Assembly: GCF_003762835.1 (NCBI RefSeq)
Contig: NZ_RJWA01000003.1
Location: forward strand, 620,001-684,000
Length of the DNA stretch: 64,000 nt
DNA from: Micromonospora sp. HM5-17
Lineage (GTDB): Bacteria; Actinomycetota; Actinomycetes; Mycobacteriales; Micromonosporaceae
Direction: 5' to 3'
The position numbers and the translations under genes are program-made. Within the stretch, counting starts at the first letter, position 1. Each line of letters begins with the position of its first letter. The notes beneath the pieces are model-generated. The model made no database searches, had not been told where the DNA came from, and saw only the letters and a list, made by a program, of their open reading frames with translations. Positions 17,295-25,776 of this stretch are shown in pieces.

Positions 17295-18571
17295 GTGTCG
17301 CTGACCATCGGGGCGAGCTGGTCCGCCGGCGCGTCCACCACGGTCACGCCGTGCCGGTGCAGCGCGGCGCGGACCCGGTCCCGGTCCGTGAGGGCCCGCC
17401 ACGCGGCGGCGGTCGCGTAGACCTCCCTGACCTGTTTCGGCGTCCGGGTGGTGAGGTCGGTCAGCACCGGGTCGTGGACGGCCGCCACCACCACCTGGTG
17501 CCGGGCGGCCAGCCGGGGGAGGACCGGTAGCAGCCCCTCGCCGAGGGCCGCCGCCTCCAGGGCGGTGAAGAGCACCACCAGGCACCGGTGGCGTTCCCGC
17601 CGGAGGATCTCCCCGGCGACCAGCGCGAAATTCGTCTCGACCAGGTTCGGGGTGAGCGGGGCGAGCGCGTTGACCATCCGGGCGAGCACGGTCGACTGGC
17701 TGCCGCCGGTCACCGCCACCCGTACGGTCTCGTCGACGGCGAGCAGGTCGACCCGGTCGCCGGCCCGCCCGGCGAGGGCCGCGAGCAGCAGCGCGGCCTC
17801 GATCGCGGCGTCGAGCCGGGGTACGTCGCCGACCCGTACCGCAGCGGTCCGGCCGGTGTCGAGCACGCAGACCACCCGACGGTCCCGCTCGGGGCGCCAG
17901 GTGCGGACCAGCACGTCGGCCCGGCGCGCGCTGGCCCGCCAGTCGACCGAGCGCACGTCGTCGCCGACGACGTACTCGCGTAGAGCGTCGAACTCGGTGC
18001 CCTGGCCGCGTCCCCGCGCCACCTCGGTGCCGTCGATCGCCCGGAGCCGGGCGAGCTTCTCCGGCAGGTGCCGGCGGGACGCGAAGCGGGGCAGCACCCG
18101 GAGCGTCCACGGCGGGGTCTCCGGCTCCCGGGAGCGCTGCCGGAACGCCAGTCCGAGTGGTCCGTACGACCGCAGGGTCAGCCGGACCGCCGGCCGGTCG
18201 CCCCGGCGGGTCGGGGTGAGCAGGGTCGGCAGGACCACCCGGGCACCGGGGTCGATCCGTACCCGCGGTGCGCCGGGAAAGCCGGGGCGGGCCCCGGCGG
18301 AGGGCACCCAGGCGTCCCGGACCAGCCCGCGCAGCGGGCGGGCGGCGGTGTTGTGCAGGTGCACGGCGACGGTCGCGGTGTCGCCGAGCCACACCACCCG
18401 GGCCCCCTGCCGGCTCGCGCGTACGGCGCCGGGCGGCACGGCGAGCGTCCAGTCGACGACGGTCAGCACCAGCACCGCACCGGTCATCAGCAGTACGCCC
18501 AGCCACGGCGCCGGCCAGAGCGGGAGGGTGAGCGCGCCCGCGCCGAGCAGGGCCGCCGCCCGCCAGGTCAT
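17261..18571 (-). CDS. DUF58 protein with a vWA-like fold (Rv3693-like)
   Basis: The 436-residue protein has two N-terminal hydrophobic helices, then a beta-rich domain. The DUF58 signature follows (GTEFDALREYVVGDDVRSVDWRASAR split across about residues 195-225), and a vWA-like half with VVCVLDTGRT closes the protein. DUF58 proteins work with MoxR ATPases in metal-dependent assembly of protein complexes. The ATG overlaps the MoxR stop (ATGA). It is the last gene of a five-gene operon. Confidence 0.85.
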   Translation of the reverse strand: MTWRAAALLGAGALTLPLWPAPWLGVLLMTGAVLVLTVVDWTLAVPPGAVRASRQGARVVWLGDTATVAVHLHNTAARPLRGLVRDAWVPSAGARPGFPGAPRVRIDPGARVVLPTLLTPTRRGDRPAVRLTLRSYGPLGLAFRQRSREPETPPWTLRVLPRFASRRHLPEKLARLRAIDGTEVARGRGQGTEFDALREYVVGDDVRSVDWRASARRADVLVRTWRPERDRRVVCVLDTGRTAAVRVGDVPRLDAAIEAALLLAALAGRAGDRVDLLAVDETVRVAVTGGSQSTVLARMVNALAPLTPNLVETNFALVAGEILRRERHRCLVVLFTALEAAALGEGLLPVLPRLAARHQVVVAAVHDPVLTDLTTRTPKQVREVYATAAAWRALTDRDRVRAALHRHGVTVVDAPADQLAPMVSDTYLRLKALGQL

Positions 18572-19704
18572 CGGGGCGTCGGCACGGTGCCGAGCACCGC
18601 GTCCAGCACCGCCCCGGCGGTGATCCCCTCCAGCTCCGCCTCCGGCCGCAGCCGCAGCCGGTGCCGCAGGGTGGGGCGGGCGATCGCCTTGACGTCGTCC
18701 GGGGTGACGTGGTCGCGCCCGGCCAGCCAGGCCCAGGCCTTGGCGGCGCTGAGCAACGCGATCACGCCCCGAGGCGAGGCGCCGAGCTCCACCGCGGGGG
18801 CGTGCCGGGTCGCCCGGCAGAGGTCCACGATGTACCCGAGTACCGGCTCGGCGACGCCGACCCGGCTGACCGCCGCCCGGGCCGCGGCGAGGTGGGCCGG
18901 GCTCGCCACCGGGCGTACGCCGGCGGTCGCCAGCTCGCGCGGGTCGAAGCCGGCGTGGTGGGCGCGGAGCACCCCGAGCTCCTCGTCCCGGGTCGGCAAC
19001 GGCATGGTCAGGTTGAGCAGGAAGCGGTCGAGCTGCGCCTCGGGCAGCGGGTACGTCCCCTCGAACTCGATCGGGTTCTGGGTGGCGGCGACGATGAACG
19101 GGTCCGGGAGCGGCCGGCGACTTCCTTCCACCGAGACCTGCCGCTCCTCCATCACCTCCAGCAGCGCCGCCTGGGTCTTCGGCGGCGTCCGGTTGATCTC
19201 GTCGGCCAGCAGGAGATTGGTGAAGACCGGACCCTCCCGGAACGTGAACGCCGCGGTGCGCGGGTCGAAGACGAGCGAACCGGTCACGTCCCCGGGCATC
19301 AGGTCCGGGGTGAACTGGAGCCGCTTGGCGTCGAGGTCGAGCGCGGCGGCGATGGTCCGGACCAGCAGCGTCTTGGCCACCCCCGGTACGCCCTCCAGCA
19401 GCACGTGCCCCCGGCAGAGTAGTGCGAGGACCATCCCGGTGACCACGCCGTCCTGCCCGACGACCGCCTTGGCGACCTCGGTCCGAAGCCGGCGCAGCGC
19501 CGCCCGGGCCTCCTCCGCCCCGGCATCGGCACGGGCCTGGCCGGCCTCGTCCCCGCTCTGGGGGTGCCCGATGCCGCCGGGGGCGTGGGAGTGCGCGGCG
19601 CCGGTGGGGGCGTGCTCGGTGTCGGTGGCCGGTTCCGGCTGTCCCGGGGTCCCGTCCGATGCGGGAGCGGTGTACAGCGGATCGGCGGTACCGGGTCGGG
19701 TCAC
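18568..19704 (-). CDS. MoxR-type AAA+ ATPase
   Basis: The 378-residue protein has a disordered N-terminus of about 65 residues. An AAA+ core follows with Walker A GVPGVAKT, Walker B LLLADEINR, the sensor region VAATQNPIEFEGTYPLPEAQ and the arginine-rich lid. MoxR ATPases are chaperone-like and act with vWA/DUF58 partners, which is the next gene here. The GTG start overlaps the DUF4350 stop (GTGA), and the stop overlaps the DUF58 start. Confidence 0.92.
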   Translation of the reverse strand: MTRPGTADPLYTAPASDGTPGQPEPATDTEHAPTGAAHSHAPGGIGHPQSGDEAGQARADAGAEEARAALRRLRTEVAKAVVGQDGVVTGMVLALLCRGHVLLEGVPGVAKTLLVRTIAAALDLDAKRLQFTPDLMPGDVTGSLVFDPRTAAFTFREGPVFTNLLLADEINRTPPKTQAALLEVMEERQVSVEGSRRPLPDPFIVAATQNPIEFEGTYPLPEAQLDRFLLNLTMPLPTRDEELGVLRAHHAGFDPRELATAGVRPVASPAHLAAARAAVSRVGVAEPVLGYIVDLCRATRHAPAVELGASPRGVIALLSAAKAWAWLAGRDHVTPDDVKAIARPTLRHRLRLRPEAELEGITAGAVLDAVLGTVPTPR

Positions 19705-21146
19705 CGGGTCTCTCCTTCGACGGGACGGTCGGGCCGGAACGGGACGGACGGGTGGTGGTCGGGCGGGGTGGCCTGGCGGGAGACAGGCTGGACGGGGCTG
19801 GCCGACGGCGCGAGCCGGTCGAGCGCCCGGGCCAGGTCGAGCAGTTCCTGGTTGGTGGTCGGGGCCGGGCCGTACAGCAGGTGGTGGACGTCCTCCGGCC
19901 GTTGGCCGGTGCGCGCCGCGACCGCCGCCACCACCTCGGCCGGCCTACTCCCCGCAACGCGGTCGGTGGCCCGCCGCAGGCGGTGCAGCGCGGCGGCGCG
20001 GAGCAGCTCCGCCGTCGGCCCGTACGCCCGGGCGCGGTGGTAGAGGCGGCCCCGACCGAGCGCCGTCTCGGCGGCGGGAACGGTCACCGGCAGCGGCTCG
20101 GCCACCGGTGGCCCCAGCCGGCGGCCCCGCCAGAGCGCCAGCAGGAGCAGAGCCACGGCGAGCTGCACCAGCATGGCCCAGAACCAGGCCGGGAGGGCGT
20201 CCCAGAGCGGGTTCCCGCGCTGCGGCCGCTCCGCCTGTGGTTCCCGCGTAGACGGTGGCGAAGCGTACTCGCCGCCTCCGGGTACCTCGACGTCGCCGTG
20301 GTCGTACGTCCCCTCGTCGTACGGGCCGCCGGACTCCGGGGGCGGTGTCGACTCCCGCTCGCCGTCGGGAGGGGACGGCGGTGGCGGCTCCGGGCCGTCG
20401 AGGTCGAGCCAGACGACCCGCCCGTGCACCGCCAGCAGATTGGTGACGAGCGCGGCGTTGTGCCACTCGTCGATCCGGTCGTTGCGGAACGGGTCACTGG
20501 CGCCGACCACGACGAGATCGTTGCCCCGCCATCGGGTTCGGGCCACGCCGCCGGCGTAGCACCGGTCGGCCCGGAAGGTCCGGCCGGGCGGGTCGGCGTA
20601 GCGCTGGAGCAGCACGGCGGCCGGCCCGACGCCGCCGAGTTCGGGCAGCGGGCAGGGCTGGCCGTCCGTCTCGGCGGGTACGGCCCGAGCCGCCCAGCGG
20701 CGGCCCGCGCCGGCCAGCGGCACCCGGGCGGCGGCGAGCACCTGTCGCGGTGGGTCCACCAGCACGACCCGGGCGTTCTCGGCCGGGTCCACGACCAGCG
20801 GCCAGTACGCCCGATGGACCAGCCCCGGTGCCGGTACGAAGAGGGTGAAGCCCTCCGACGTGGCCAGGCTCAGGGCCCGCCGGATGCTGGTCATCCGCTC
20901 GATGGTGACGCCCCGGTCCCGCAGCTCGGCGGCGAGCCGGCTGCCGCCGACGTCGTCGGTGCTGACCGGGGAGAGAAACCCGGGGCTTTCCGGGTCGGGC
21001 TGGTCGATCGCGTGCGTGATCCCGGTGACCGCCAACAGCAGCGCGGCGACGCCGAGCGGGATGGTGAGCCGGTGCCAGCGCCGGCGACGTCGTGCCTGGT
21101 CGGCGATTCGGCGGGGTCGTGCGGCGGCGGCCGTCGGGGTCGTCAT
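19701..21146 (-). CDS. DUF4350 membrane protein (Rv3691-like)
   Basis: The 481-residue protein has an N-terminal transmembrane helix (about residues 28-46), then a GATase-like DUF4350 domain (about 60-245). That domain includes STDDVGGSRLAAELRDRGV, TLFVPAPGL and DLVVVGASDPFRNDRIDEW. A Pro/Glu/Gly-rich linker, a second helix (about 335-352) and a helical cytoplasmic tail follow. It is a membrane component next to MoxR and DUF58 in many actinobacteria, with unknown biochemistry. The ATG overlaps the DUF4129 stop. Confidence 0.8.
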   Translation of the reverse strand: MTTPTAAAARPRRIADQARRRRRWHRLTIPLGVAALLLAVTGITHAIDQPDPESPGFLSPVSTDDVGGSRLAAELRDRGVTIERMTSIRRALSLATSEGFTLFVPAPGLVHRAYWPLVVDPAENARVVLVDPPRQVLAAARVPLAGAGRRWAARAVPAETDGQPCPLPELGGVGPAAVLLQRYADPPGRTFRADRCYAGGVARTRWRGNDLVVVGASDPFRNDRIDEWHNAALVTNLLAVHGRVVWLDLDGPEPPPPSPPDGERESTPPPESGGPYDEGTYDHGDVEVPGGGEYASPPSTREPQAERPQRGNPLWDALPAWFWAMLVQLAVALLLLALWRGRRLGPPVAEPLPVTVPAAETALGRGRLYHRARAYGPTAELLRAAALHRLRRATDRVAGSRPAEVVAAVAARTGQRPEDVHHLLYGPAPTTNQELLDLARALDRLAPSASPVQPVSRQATPPDHHPSVPFRPDRPVEGETR

Positions 21147-21919
21147 CTCCGGTCCCCCTCGGTTCCGGTGGCGGGCGGCGGCCCGGCGAGGATCGGGTCC
21201 GGATCCGGTGGTCCCCCGGCGGGGACCGGGGCGGACTCCGTCGAGCTTCCGGTGGGGATCGGGTCGGGTACCGGTGGACTTCCGGTCGGGACCAGGCTCG
21301 GGTGGGCGGCCCGGCCGGCGGGCTGCGCATCGGGGTGGGCGGTGTGATCGGCGATGAGCCGGTCCAGGTCGGCGGCGAGGTCGCGCATGCGCGCGTCGTG
21401 CTCGGGCCGGGCGGGGCGCTGGCCGTACCAGAGGTCAGAGAAGATCTGGCCCGCGGCGCGGAGTGTCGGGCCGACCTCGGGCCGGTTCCGGGCCGCCGCC
21501 GAGGCGACCTCGGTGACGGTCATCCCCGGCTGGTGCGCCAGCACGTGGTGGTCCACCAGGCTCCGGATCATGCCGCGCAACCGTTCCCGGACCGCCTCGG
21601 CGTACCGGCCGTCCCCGGCCAACCGGTCGGCCCGCATGAGCCGTACGGCGGCCGGGACGTCGGACGGCTCCGGTGCCTCCGTCGTGGTCCCGGCGCCGGG
21701 CTCCGTCGTCGTCTCGGCCGGCGGGTAGGGCTGACTCTGTGGCCGTCGCCGTCGGGAGAGCCGCCAGCGGGGCGGCCGCCGGGGCACCCACGCCGGGAAG
21801 TAGTACCAGCCGAGCCCGACCAGCAGCGCGGCCAGCACCAGCAGCAGCGCGGCCAGCGGCAGCGGGACGACGTCGCCGAGGGCCGCGACGGTCTCGGCCC
21901 ACCACCGACTGGGGCTCAC
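21143..21919 (-). CDS. DUF4129 membrane protein
   Basis: The 258-residue protein has one transmembrane helix (about residues 18-38). A helical DUF4129 domain follows (AAVRLMRADRLAGDGRYAEAVRERLRG in two parts, then PGMTVTEVASAAARNRPEV and a conserved DLWYG). The tail has imperfect repeats of about seven residues such as IPTGSST and VPAGGPP. DUF4129 occurs at the C-terminus of transglutaminase-like proteins and in MoxR operons. The GTG start overlaps the stop of the upstream membrane protein gene (GTGA). Confidence 0.75.
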   Translation of the reverse strand: MSPSRWWAETVAALGDVVPLPLAALLLVLAALLVGLGWYYFPAWVPRRPPRWRLSRRRRPQSQPYPPAETTTEPGAGTTTEAPEPSDVPAAVRLMRADRLAGDGRYAEAVRERLRGMIRSLVDHHVLAHQPGMTVTEVASAAARNRPEVGPTLRAAGQIFSDLWYGQRPARPEHDARMRDLAADLDRLIADHTAHPDAQPAGRAAHPSLVPTGSPPVPDPIPTGSSTESAPVPAGGPPDPDPILAGPPPATGTEGDRR

Positions 21920-22761
21920 CGTCCGGCCTCCGCCAGGGCGGCCCGGCGTCGGCCCCGTCGGCGAGACTGGGAGATGGCGATGTCCATCCCCTCGGTACGG
22001 ATCCGGGTCTCCAGGTAGCTGACGCTGTCGAGGCAGGCGAGCCCGGCGTAGGCGACGCTGTTGATGCCAGCCCAGAGCGCGGCGCCGATCGGCACGATCC
22101 AGGCCGGCTCGAGCAGCCCGAGGGTGTTCAGACCGCTGACGACCCCGTTGGCCAGCCCGACCCGGAGGATCCACCAGACGACGTACCCGAGGAGCCGGAT
22201 CCCGGCCGCCCGGCCGCCGACCCGCAGCGCGAGGGAGGCCGAGCGCCCCAGTGCCGCGAACGGGCCCACCCGGTCCAGGACCACCGCGGGCGCCAGCCCG
22301 CCGAGGAGCGCGACGGCGAACACCCACGTTGGCCCCCCGAGCGCCGCGACGAACATCAGTGCGCCGGCGAGCGCGGCGACCAGCACGGTCGGGCCGTACC
22401 GGGCACGGTGCGGTCGGAGCAGCCCGGACACCGGAGCCGCCGGGTCCCGCAGGAGCGCGTCGCCGGCGCGGGCGGCCAGGTTGCCCAGCAGCGCGATGAT
22501 CACCATCTCGCAGGCCGCCCCCACCGCCAGCAGGAACCAGTAGCCGGCGAGCGTGTCGATGTCGGGCAGGTAGCCGGGCGGCTCGACGTGGGCCGCGCGA
22601 CGCAGCGGATACAGCACCAGTTGCTCCGCCGCCGCGAGTACGAGGGCGACCGGGATCAGGGTCCGGGCCTGGCGGCGGAGGAGCAGGACCGCAGAGTCGA
22701 GCAGCTCACCGACGGTGAGCGGGCGCATGGGCAGTACGGCGGTCGGGCCAGCGTCGGGCAA
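21916..22761 (-). CDS. Polytopic membrane protein heading the MoxR operon
   Basis: The protein of about 281 residues has the conserved opening MRPLTVGELLDSAVLLLRRQ and roughly six transmembrane segments. It resembles the glycerophosphoryl-diester-phosphodiesterase membrane-domain proteins often found in such operons, without a catalytic domain. The TTG start is preferred because AGGAG lies 5 nt before it. ATG, 11 codons later, is the alternative. It is first in a chain of five genes whose starts and stops all overlap by 4 bp. Confidence 0.7.
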   Translation of the reverse strand: MPDAGPTAVLPMRPLTVGELLDSAVLLLRRQARTLIPVALVLAAAEQLVLYPLRRAAHVEPPGYLPDIDTLAGYWFLLAVGAACEMVIIALLGNLAARAGDALLRDPAAPVSGLLRPHRARYGPTVLVAALAGALMFVAALGGPTWVFAVALLGGLAPAVVLDRVGPFAALGRSASLALRVGGRAAGIRLLGYVVWWILRVGLANGVVSGLNTLGLLEPAWIVPIGAALWAGINSVAYAGLACLDSVSYLETRIRTEGMDIAISQSRRRGRRRAALAEAGR

Positions 22762-23187
22762 GCGTACTCCTGCGGAGGGCGGGGACCGGCGGGGGAGGCA
22801 CCGCGAGCCATGGTGACATGCCGGCACGTCCGGCGGTGAACCGTACGGATGGTGGCGGGTCACGGTTCGGGGACGGGTGGCGCCGGGGAACCTTCCGGCG
22901 GTCACCCGGGCGTCGCCCGGGACGGGCCGCCACCCCGGCCGGCCCGACGACCGCGCTCGCCCGGGGGCGCCGGCCTCGCCGGCCCGGGCGCCGGGGACGA
23001 TCCGCGGCGGGCGGCGCCCAACCGTCGTGACCAGGACATATGGTGGCGATCCCGGCGTCGGGCATCTGGTGCCCCGGCCGGGCCCACGGTATGCTACTGC
23101 GCTTCGTGACCATGGTCTCGCGGCGCGACCCACCGGGGGACGGGTGCGGGGCCCAGGGTGTTGAGCAGAGGGTGGAAGATTAGTTCC
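22762..23187. other. Divergent promoter region between the MoxR operon and mtrA
   Basis: TATGCT at 23090-23095 is a plausible -10 for mtrA, giving a leader of about 85 nt. I saw no clear -35 partner. Short overlapping frames here have no recognisable product. Confidence 0.4.
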
Positions 23188-23877
23188 ATGAGAGCCCGGG
23201 TACTGGTCGTCGACGATGACCCCGCACTCGCCGAGATGCTCGGCATCGTGCTGCGGAGTGAGGGGTTCCTGCCGTCCTTCGTCGCCGACGGCGAACGGGC
23301 GCTGACGGCGTTCCGGGAGAACCGGCCCGATATCGTCCTGCTCGACCTCATGCTGCCGGGCATGAGTGGAATCGACGTGGCCCGGGCCATCCGGGCCGAG
23401 TCCGGGGTCCCGATCGTCATGCTCACCGCCAAGAGTGACACCGTCGACGTGGTGCTCGGGCTGGAGTCGGGCGCGGACGACTACGTGGTGAAGCCGTTCA
23501 AGCCCAAGGAACTGGTGGCCCGGATGCGGGCCCGGCTGCGTCGGGGCGAGGACGCCGCCCCCGAGTTGTTGACCATCGGCCCGCCCGGCAACCAGATCAG
23601 CATCGACGTGCCGGCGCACACCGTCACTCGGGACGGTCAGGAGGTCAAGCTGACCCCGCTCGAGTTCGACCTGCTGGTGGCCCTGGCCCGCAAGCCGCGC
23701 CAGGTCTTCACCCGCGAGGTCCTGCTCGAGCAGGTGTGGGGTTACCGGCACGCCGCCGACACCCGGCTGGTCAACGTGCACGTGCAGCGGCTGCGGGCCA
23801 AGATCGAGCCGGATCCTGAACGACCCGAGGTCATCCTGACCGTGCGGGGCGTCGGCTACAAGGCGGGTACCGGATAG
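23188..23877 (+). CDS. mtrA: Two-component response regulator MtrA
   Basis: The 229-residue OmpR/PhoB-type regulator has acidic pocket residues D9, D10 and D11, the phospho-accepting D53 in VLLDLMLPG, a conserved K in YVVKPFKPKEL, and a winged-helix domain ending RGVGYKAGTG. MtrA controls cell-wall, division and replication genes in actinobacteria. ATG at the conserved MRARVLVVDDD was chosen over an upstream TTG, and the resulting length matches mycobacterial MtrA (228). mtrB follows after 12 bp. Confidence 0.95.
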   Translation: MRARVLVVDDDPALAEMLGIVLRSEGFLPSFVADGERALTAFRENRPDIVLLDLMLPGMSGIDVARAIRAESGVPIVMLTAKSDTVDVVLGLESGADDYVVKPFKPKELVARMRARLRRGEDAAPELLTIGPPGNQISIDVPAHTVTRDGQEVKLTPLEFDLLVALARKPRQVFTREVLLEQVWGYRHAADTRLVNVHVQRLRAKIEPDPERPEVILTVRGVGYKAGTG

Positions 23878-23889
23878 CCTGGCTGCATC

Positions 23890-25776
23890 GTGGTCCGTAC
23901 CCTGACCTCGCCCTTCGTACTGGCCGCCCGTGCGATACCTGCCGGGCGGCGCCTGTGGCGCGCGGCGGCGGCCCGGGCGGCGGTGGTGGCGGCCGGTCTG
24001 CGCCGGACGTGGCGCCGGTCCCTCCAGGTCCGGGTCGTGACCATCACCCTGGTCGCGTCGAGCCTGCTGGTCGGCGGCTTCGCCTACCTGGTCGTGCACA
24101 ACATCACCGACATCGTGCTGGAGAATGCCCGGCGGGACGTCGAGGGGCGGCTCTCCGACGGCCAGGAGTACGCGGCGAAGCAGCTCAGCAACCACACCAC
24201 GCCCTCGGAGCAGGGGCTCAAGGCCACCTTCGAGAACACGGTCAACTATCTGGCCGGCGGTGACCCGGCCCAGCTCGGGGGCGTCGTCGTGACGCTGCGG
24301 GCCAGCGCCCCCGGGGTCGTACCGGCGACCTCGCCGCAGGTCGACGTGAACGACATGCTGAGCGCCGAGCTGAGGCACCAGGTCGAGAGCGGGCACGTCG
24401 CCGACCAGATCCGCACCGGCGACCCGTTCGGCACCGGTACGCCCACGAAGTACCTGATCTACGGTTCGCCGGTCCCGACCCGGTTCGGGCAGGTCCAGCT
24501 CTACTACTTCGTCCCGCTGACCCGCTGGGACCAGATCGCCACCGGCGCGCGCTCCACCGTCCTGGCGACCGGGTTCGCGCTGGTCCTCCTGCTCGGGCTG
24601 CTCTCCGGCCTGGTCACCCGGATGGTGGTCAACCCGGTACGGGTCGCCGCCCGGACGGCGCAACGACTGTCTGCGGGACTGCTCGACCAGCGGATGGTGG
24701 TCAACGGCGAGGACGACCTGGCGATGCTCGCCGCGTCGTTCAACCAGATGGCGACGAACCTGCAGCGCCAGATCGTCCGGCTGGAGGAGATGTCCCGGCT
24801 CCAGCGGCGGTTCACCTCGGACGTCTCCCACGAGCTGCGGACCCCACTCACCACCGTCCGGATGGCGGCGGATCTCATCTATGCCGAGCGGGACAGCTTC
24901 GATCCGGCGGTCACCCGCACCGCCGAACTGCTCCACGCCGAACTCGACCGGTTCGAGGACCTGCTCACCGACCTGCTGGAGATCAGCCGGTTCGATGCCG
25001 GCTTCGCGATGCTCGACGCCGAGCCCACCGACCTGGTACCGGTGGTGCGTCGGGTGGTCGACCAGCTGGAGCCGCTGGCCCGGCAGTGTCGGGCGCCGTT
25101 GCGGGTGACCGTGCCGGACGCTCCGGTGATCGCCGAGGTCGACCCGCGCCGGGTCGAACGCATCCTGCGTAACCTGCTCGGCAACGCCGTGGAGCACGGC
25201 GTCGGCAAGCCGGTGGAGGTGGTCCTGGGCGCCGACGAGACCGCGGTGGCAATCACCGTCCGGGATCACGGGGTGGGTCTGAAGCCCGGCGAGGAGAAGC
25301 TGGTCTTCAACCGTTTCTGGCGCGCCGACCCGTCGCGGGCGCGACAGACCGGTGGGACCGGCCTGGGGCTGTCGATCAGCCTGGAGGACGCCCGGCTGCA
25401 CGGCGGCTGGCTCGAGGCGTGGGGCGCGCCGGGCCATGGCGCCCAGTTCCGGCTCACCCTGCCGACCCGGGCCGGAGACCGGCTGACCTCGTCGCCGCTC
25501 CGACTGGTGCCGGCCGACGCGCCGGAGGCGGTCGGCGGGTCGGAGTCGACCGGCCGGTCCGAGTTGGTCGGTGGAACGCAGCCGAGCGGCGGGCCGGAGT
25601 CGGTTACCGGCCCGGATCCGGCCACCAGCGGGTCGGACGGCGCACCCGGGGCCGGCGCCGCCGAGCGGGCCGAGGCACCGGACCGGACCGCGCCCAGCGG
25701 CCCGGGGTGGACGCCGACCCGGCCGGCGGGGCCGAGGGCTCCGGTCGAGGCCGGACCGAGCGAGGTGACGCGATGA
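23890..25776 (+). CDS. mtrB: Sensor histidine kinase MtrB
   Basis: The 628-residue protein has two transmembrane segments (about residues 49-70 and 218-240) around an extracytoplasmic sensor domain. A HAMP domain follows, then the H-box SDVSHELRTPLTTVRM with phosphoacceptor H314 and the N, F and G boxes (LRNLLGNAVEHG, NRFWRADPSRAR, GGTGLGLSI). The tail of about 80 residues is disordered and rich in Gly, Pro and Ala. It phosphorylates MtrA. The start is GTG, with TAGCCT 9 nt upstream that might allow extra internal transcription. The stop overlaps lpqB (ATGA). Confidence 0.95.
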   Translation: MVRTLTSPFVLAARAIPAGRRLWRAAAARAAVVAAGLRRTWRRSLQVRVVTITLVASSLLVGGFAYLVVHNITDIVLENARRDVEGRLSDGQEYAAKQLSNHTTPSEQGLKATFENTVNYLAGGDPAQLGGVVVTLRASAPGVVPATSPQVDVNDMLSAELRHQVESGHVADQIRTGDPFGTGTPTKYLIYGSPVPTRFGQVQLYYFVPLTRWDQIATGARSTVLATGFALVLLLGLLSGLVTRMVVNPVRVAARTAQRLSAGLLDQRMVVNGEDDLAMLAASFNQMATNLQRQIVRLEEMSRLQRRFTSDVSHELRTPLTTVRMAADLIYAERDSFDPAVTRTAELLHAELDRFEDLLTDLLEISRFDAGFAMLDAEPTDLVPVVRRVVDQLEPLARQCRAPLRVTVPDAPVIAEVDPRRVERILRNLLGNAVEHGVGKPVEVVLGADETAVAITVRDHGVGLKPGEEKLVFNRFWRADPSRARQTGGTGLGLSISLEDARLHGGWLEAWGAPGHGAQFRLTLPTRAGDRLTSSPLRLVPADAPEAVGGSESTGRSELVGGTQPSGGPESVTGPDPATSGSDGAPGAGAAERAEAPDRTAPSGPGWTPTRPAGPRAPVEAGPSEVTR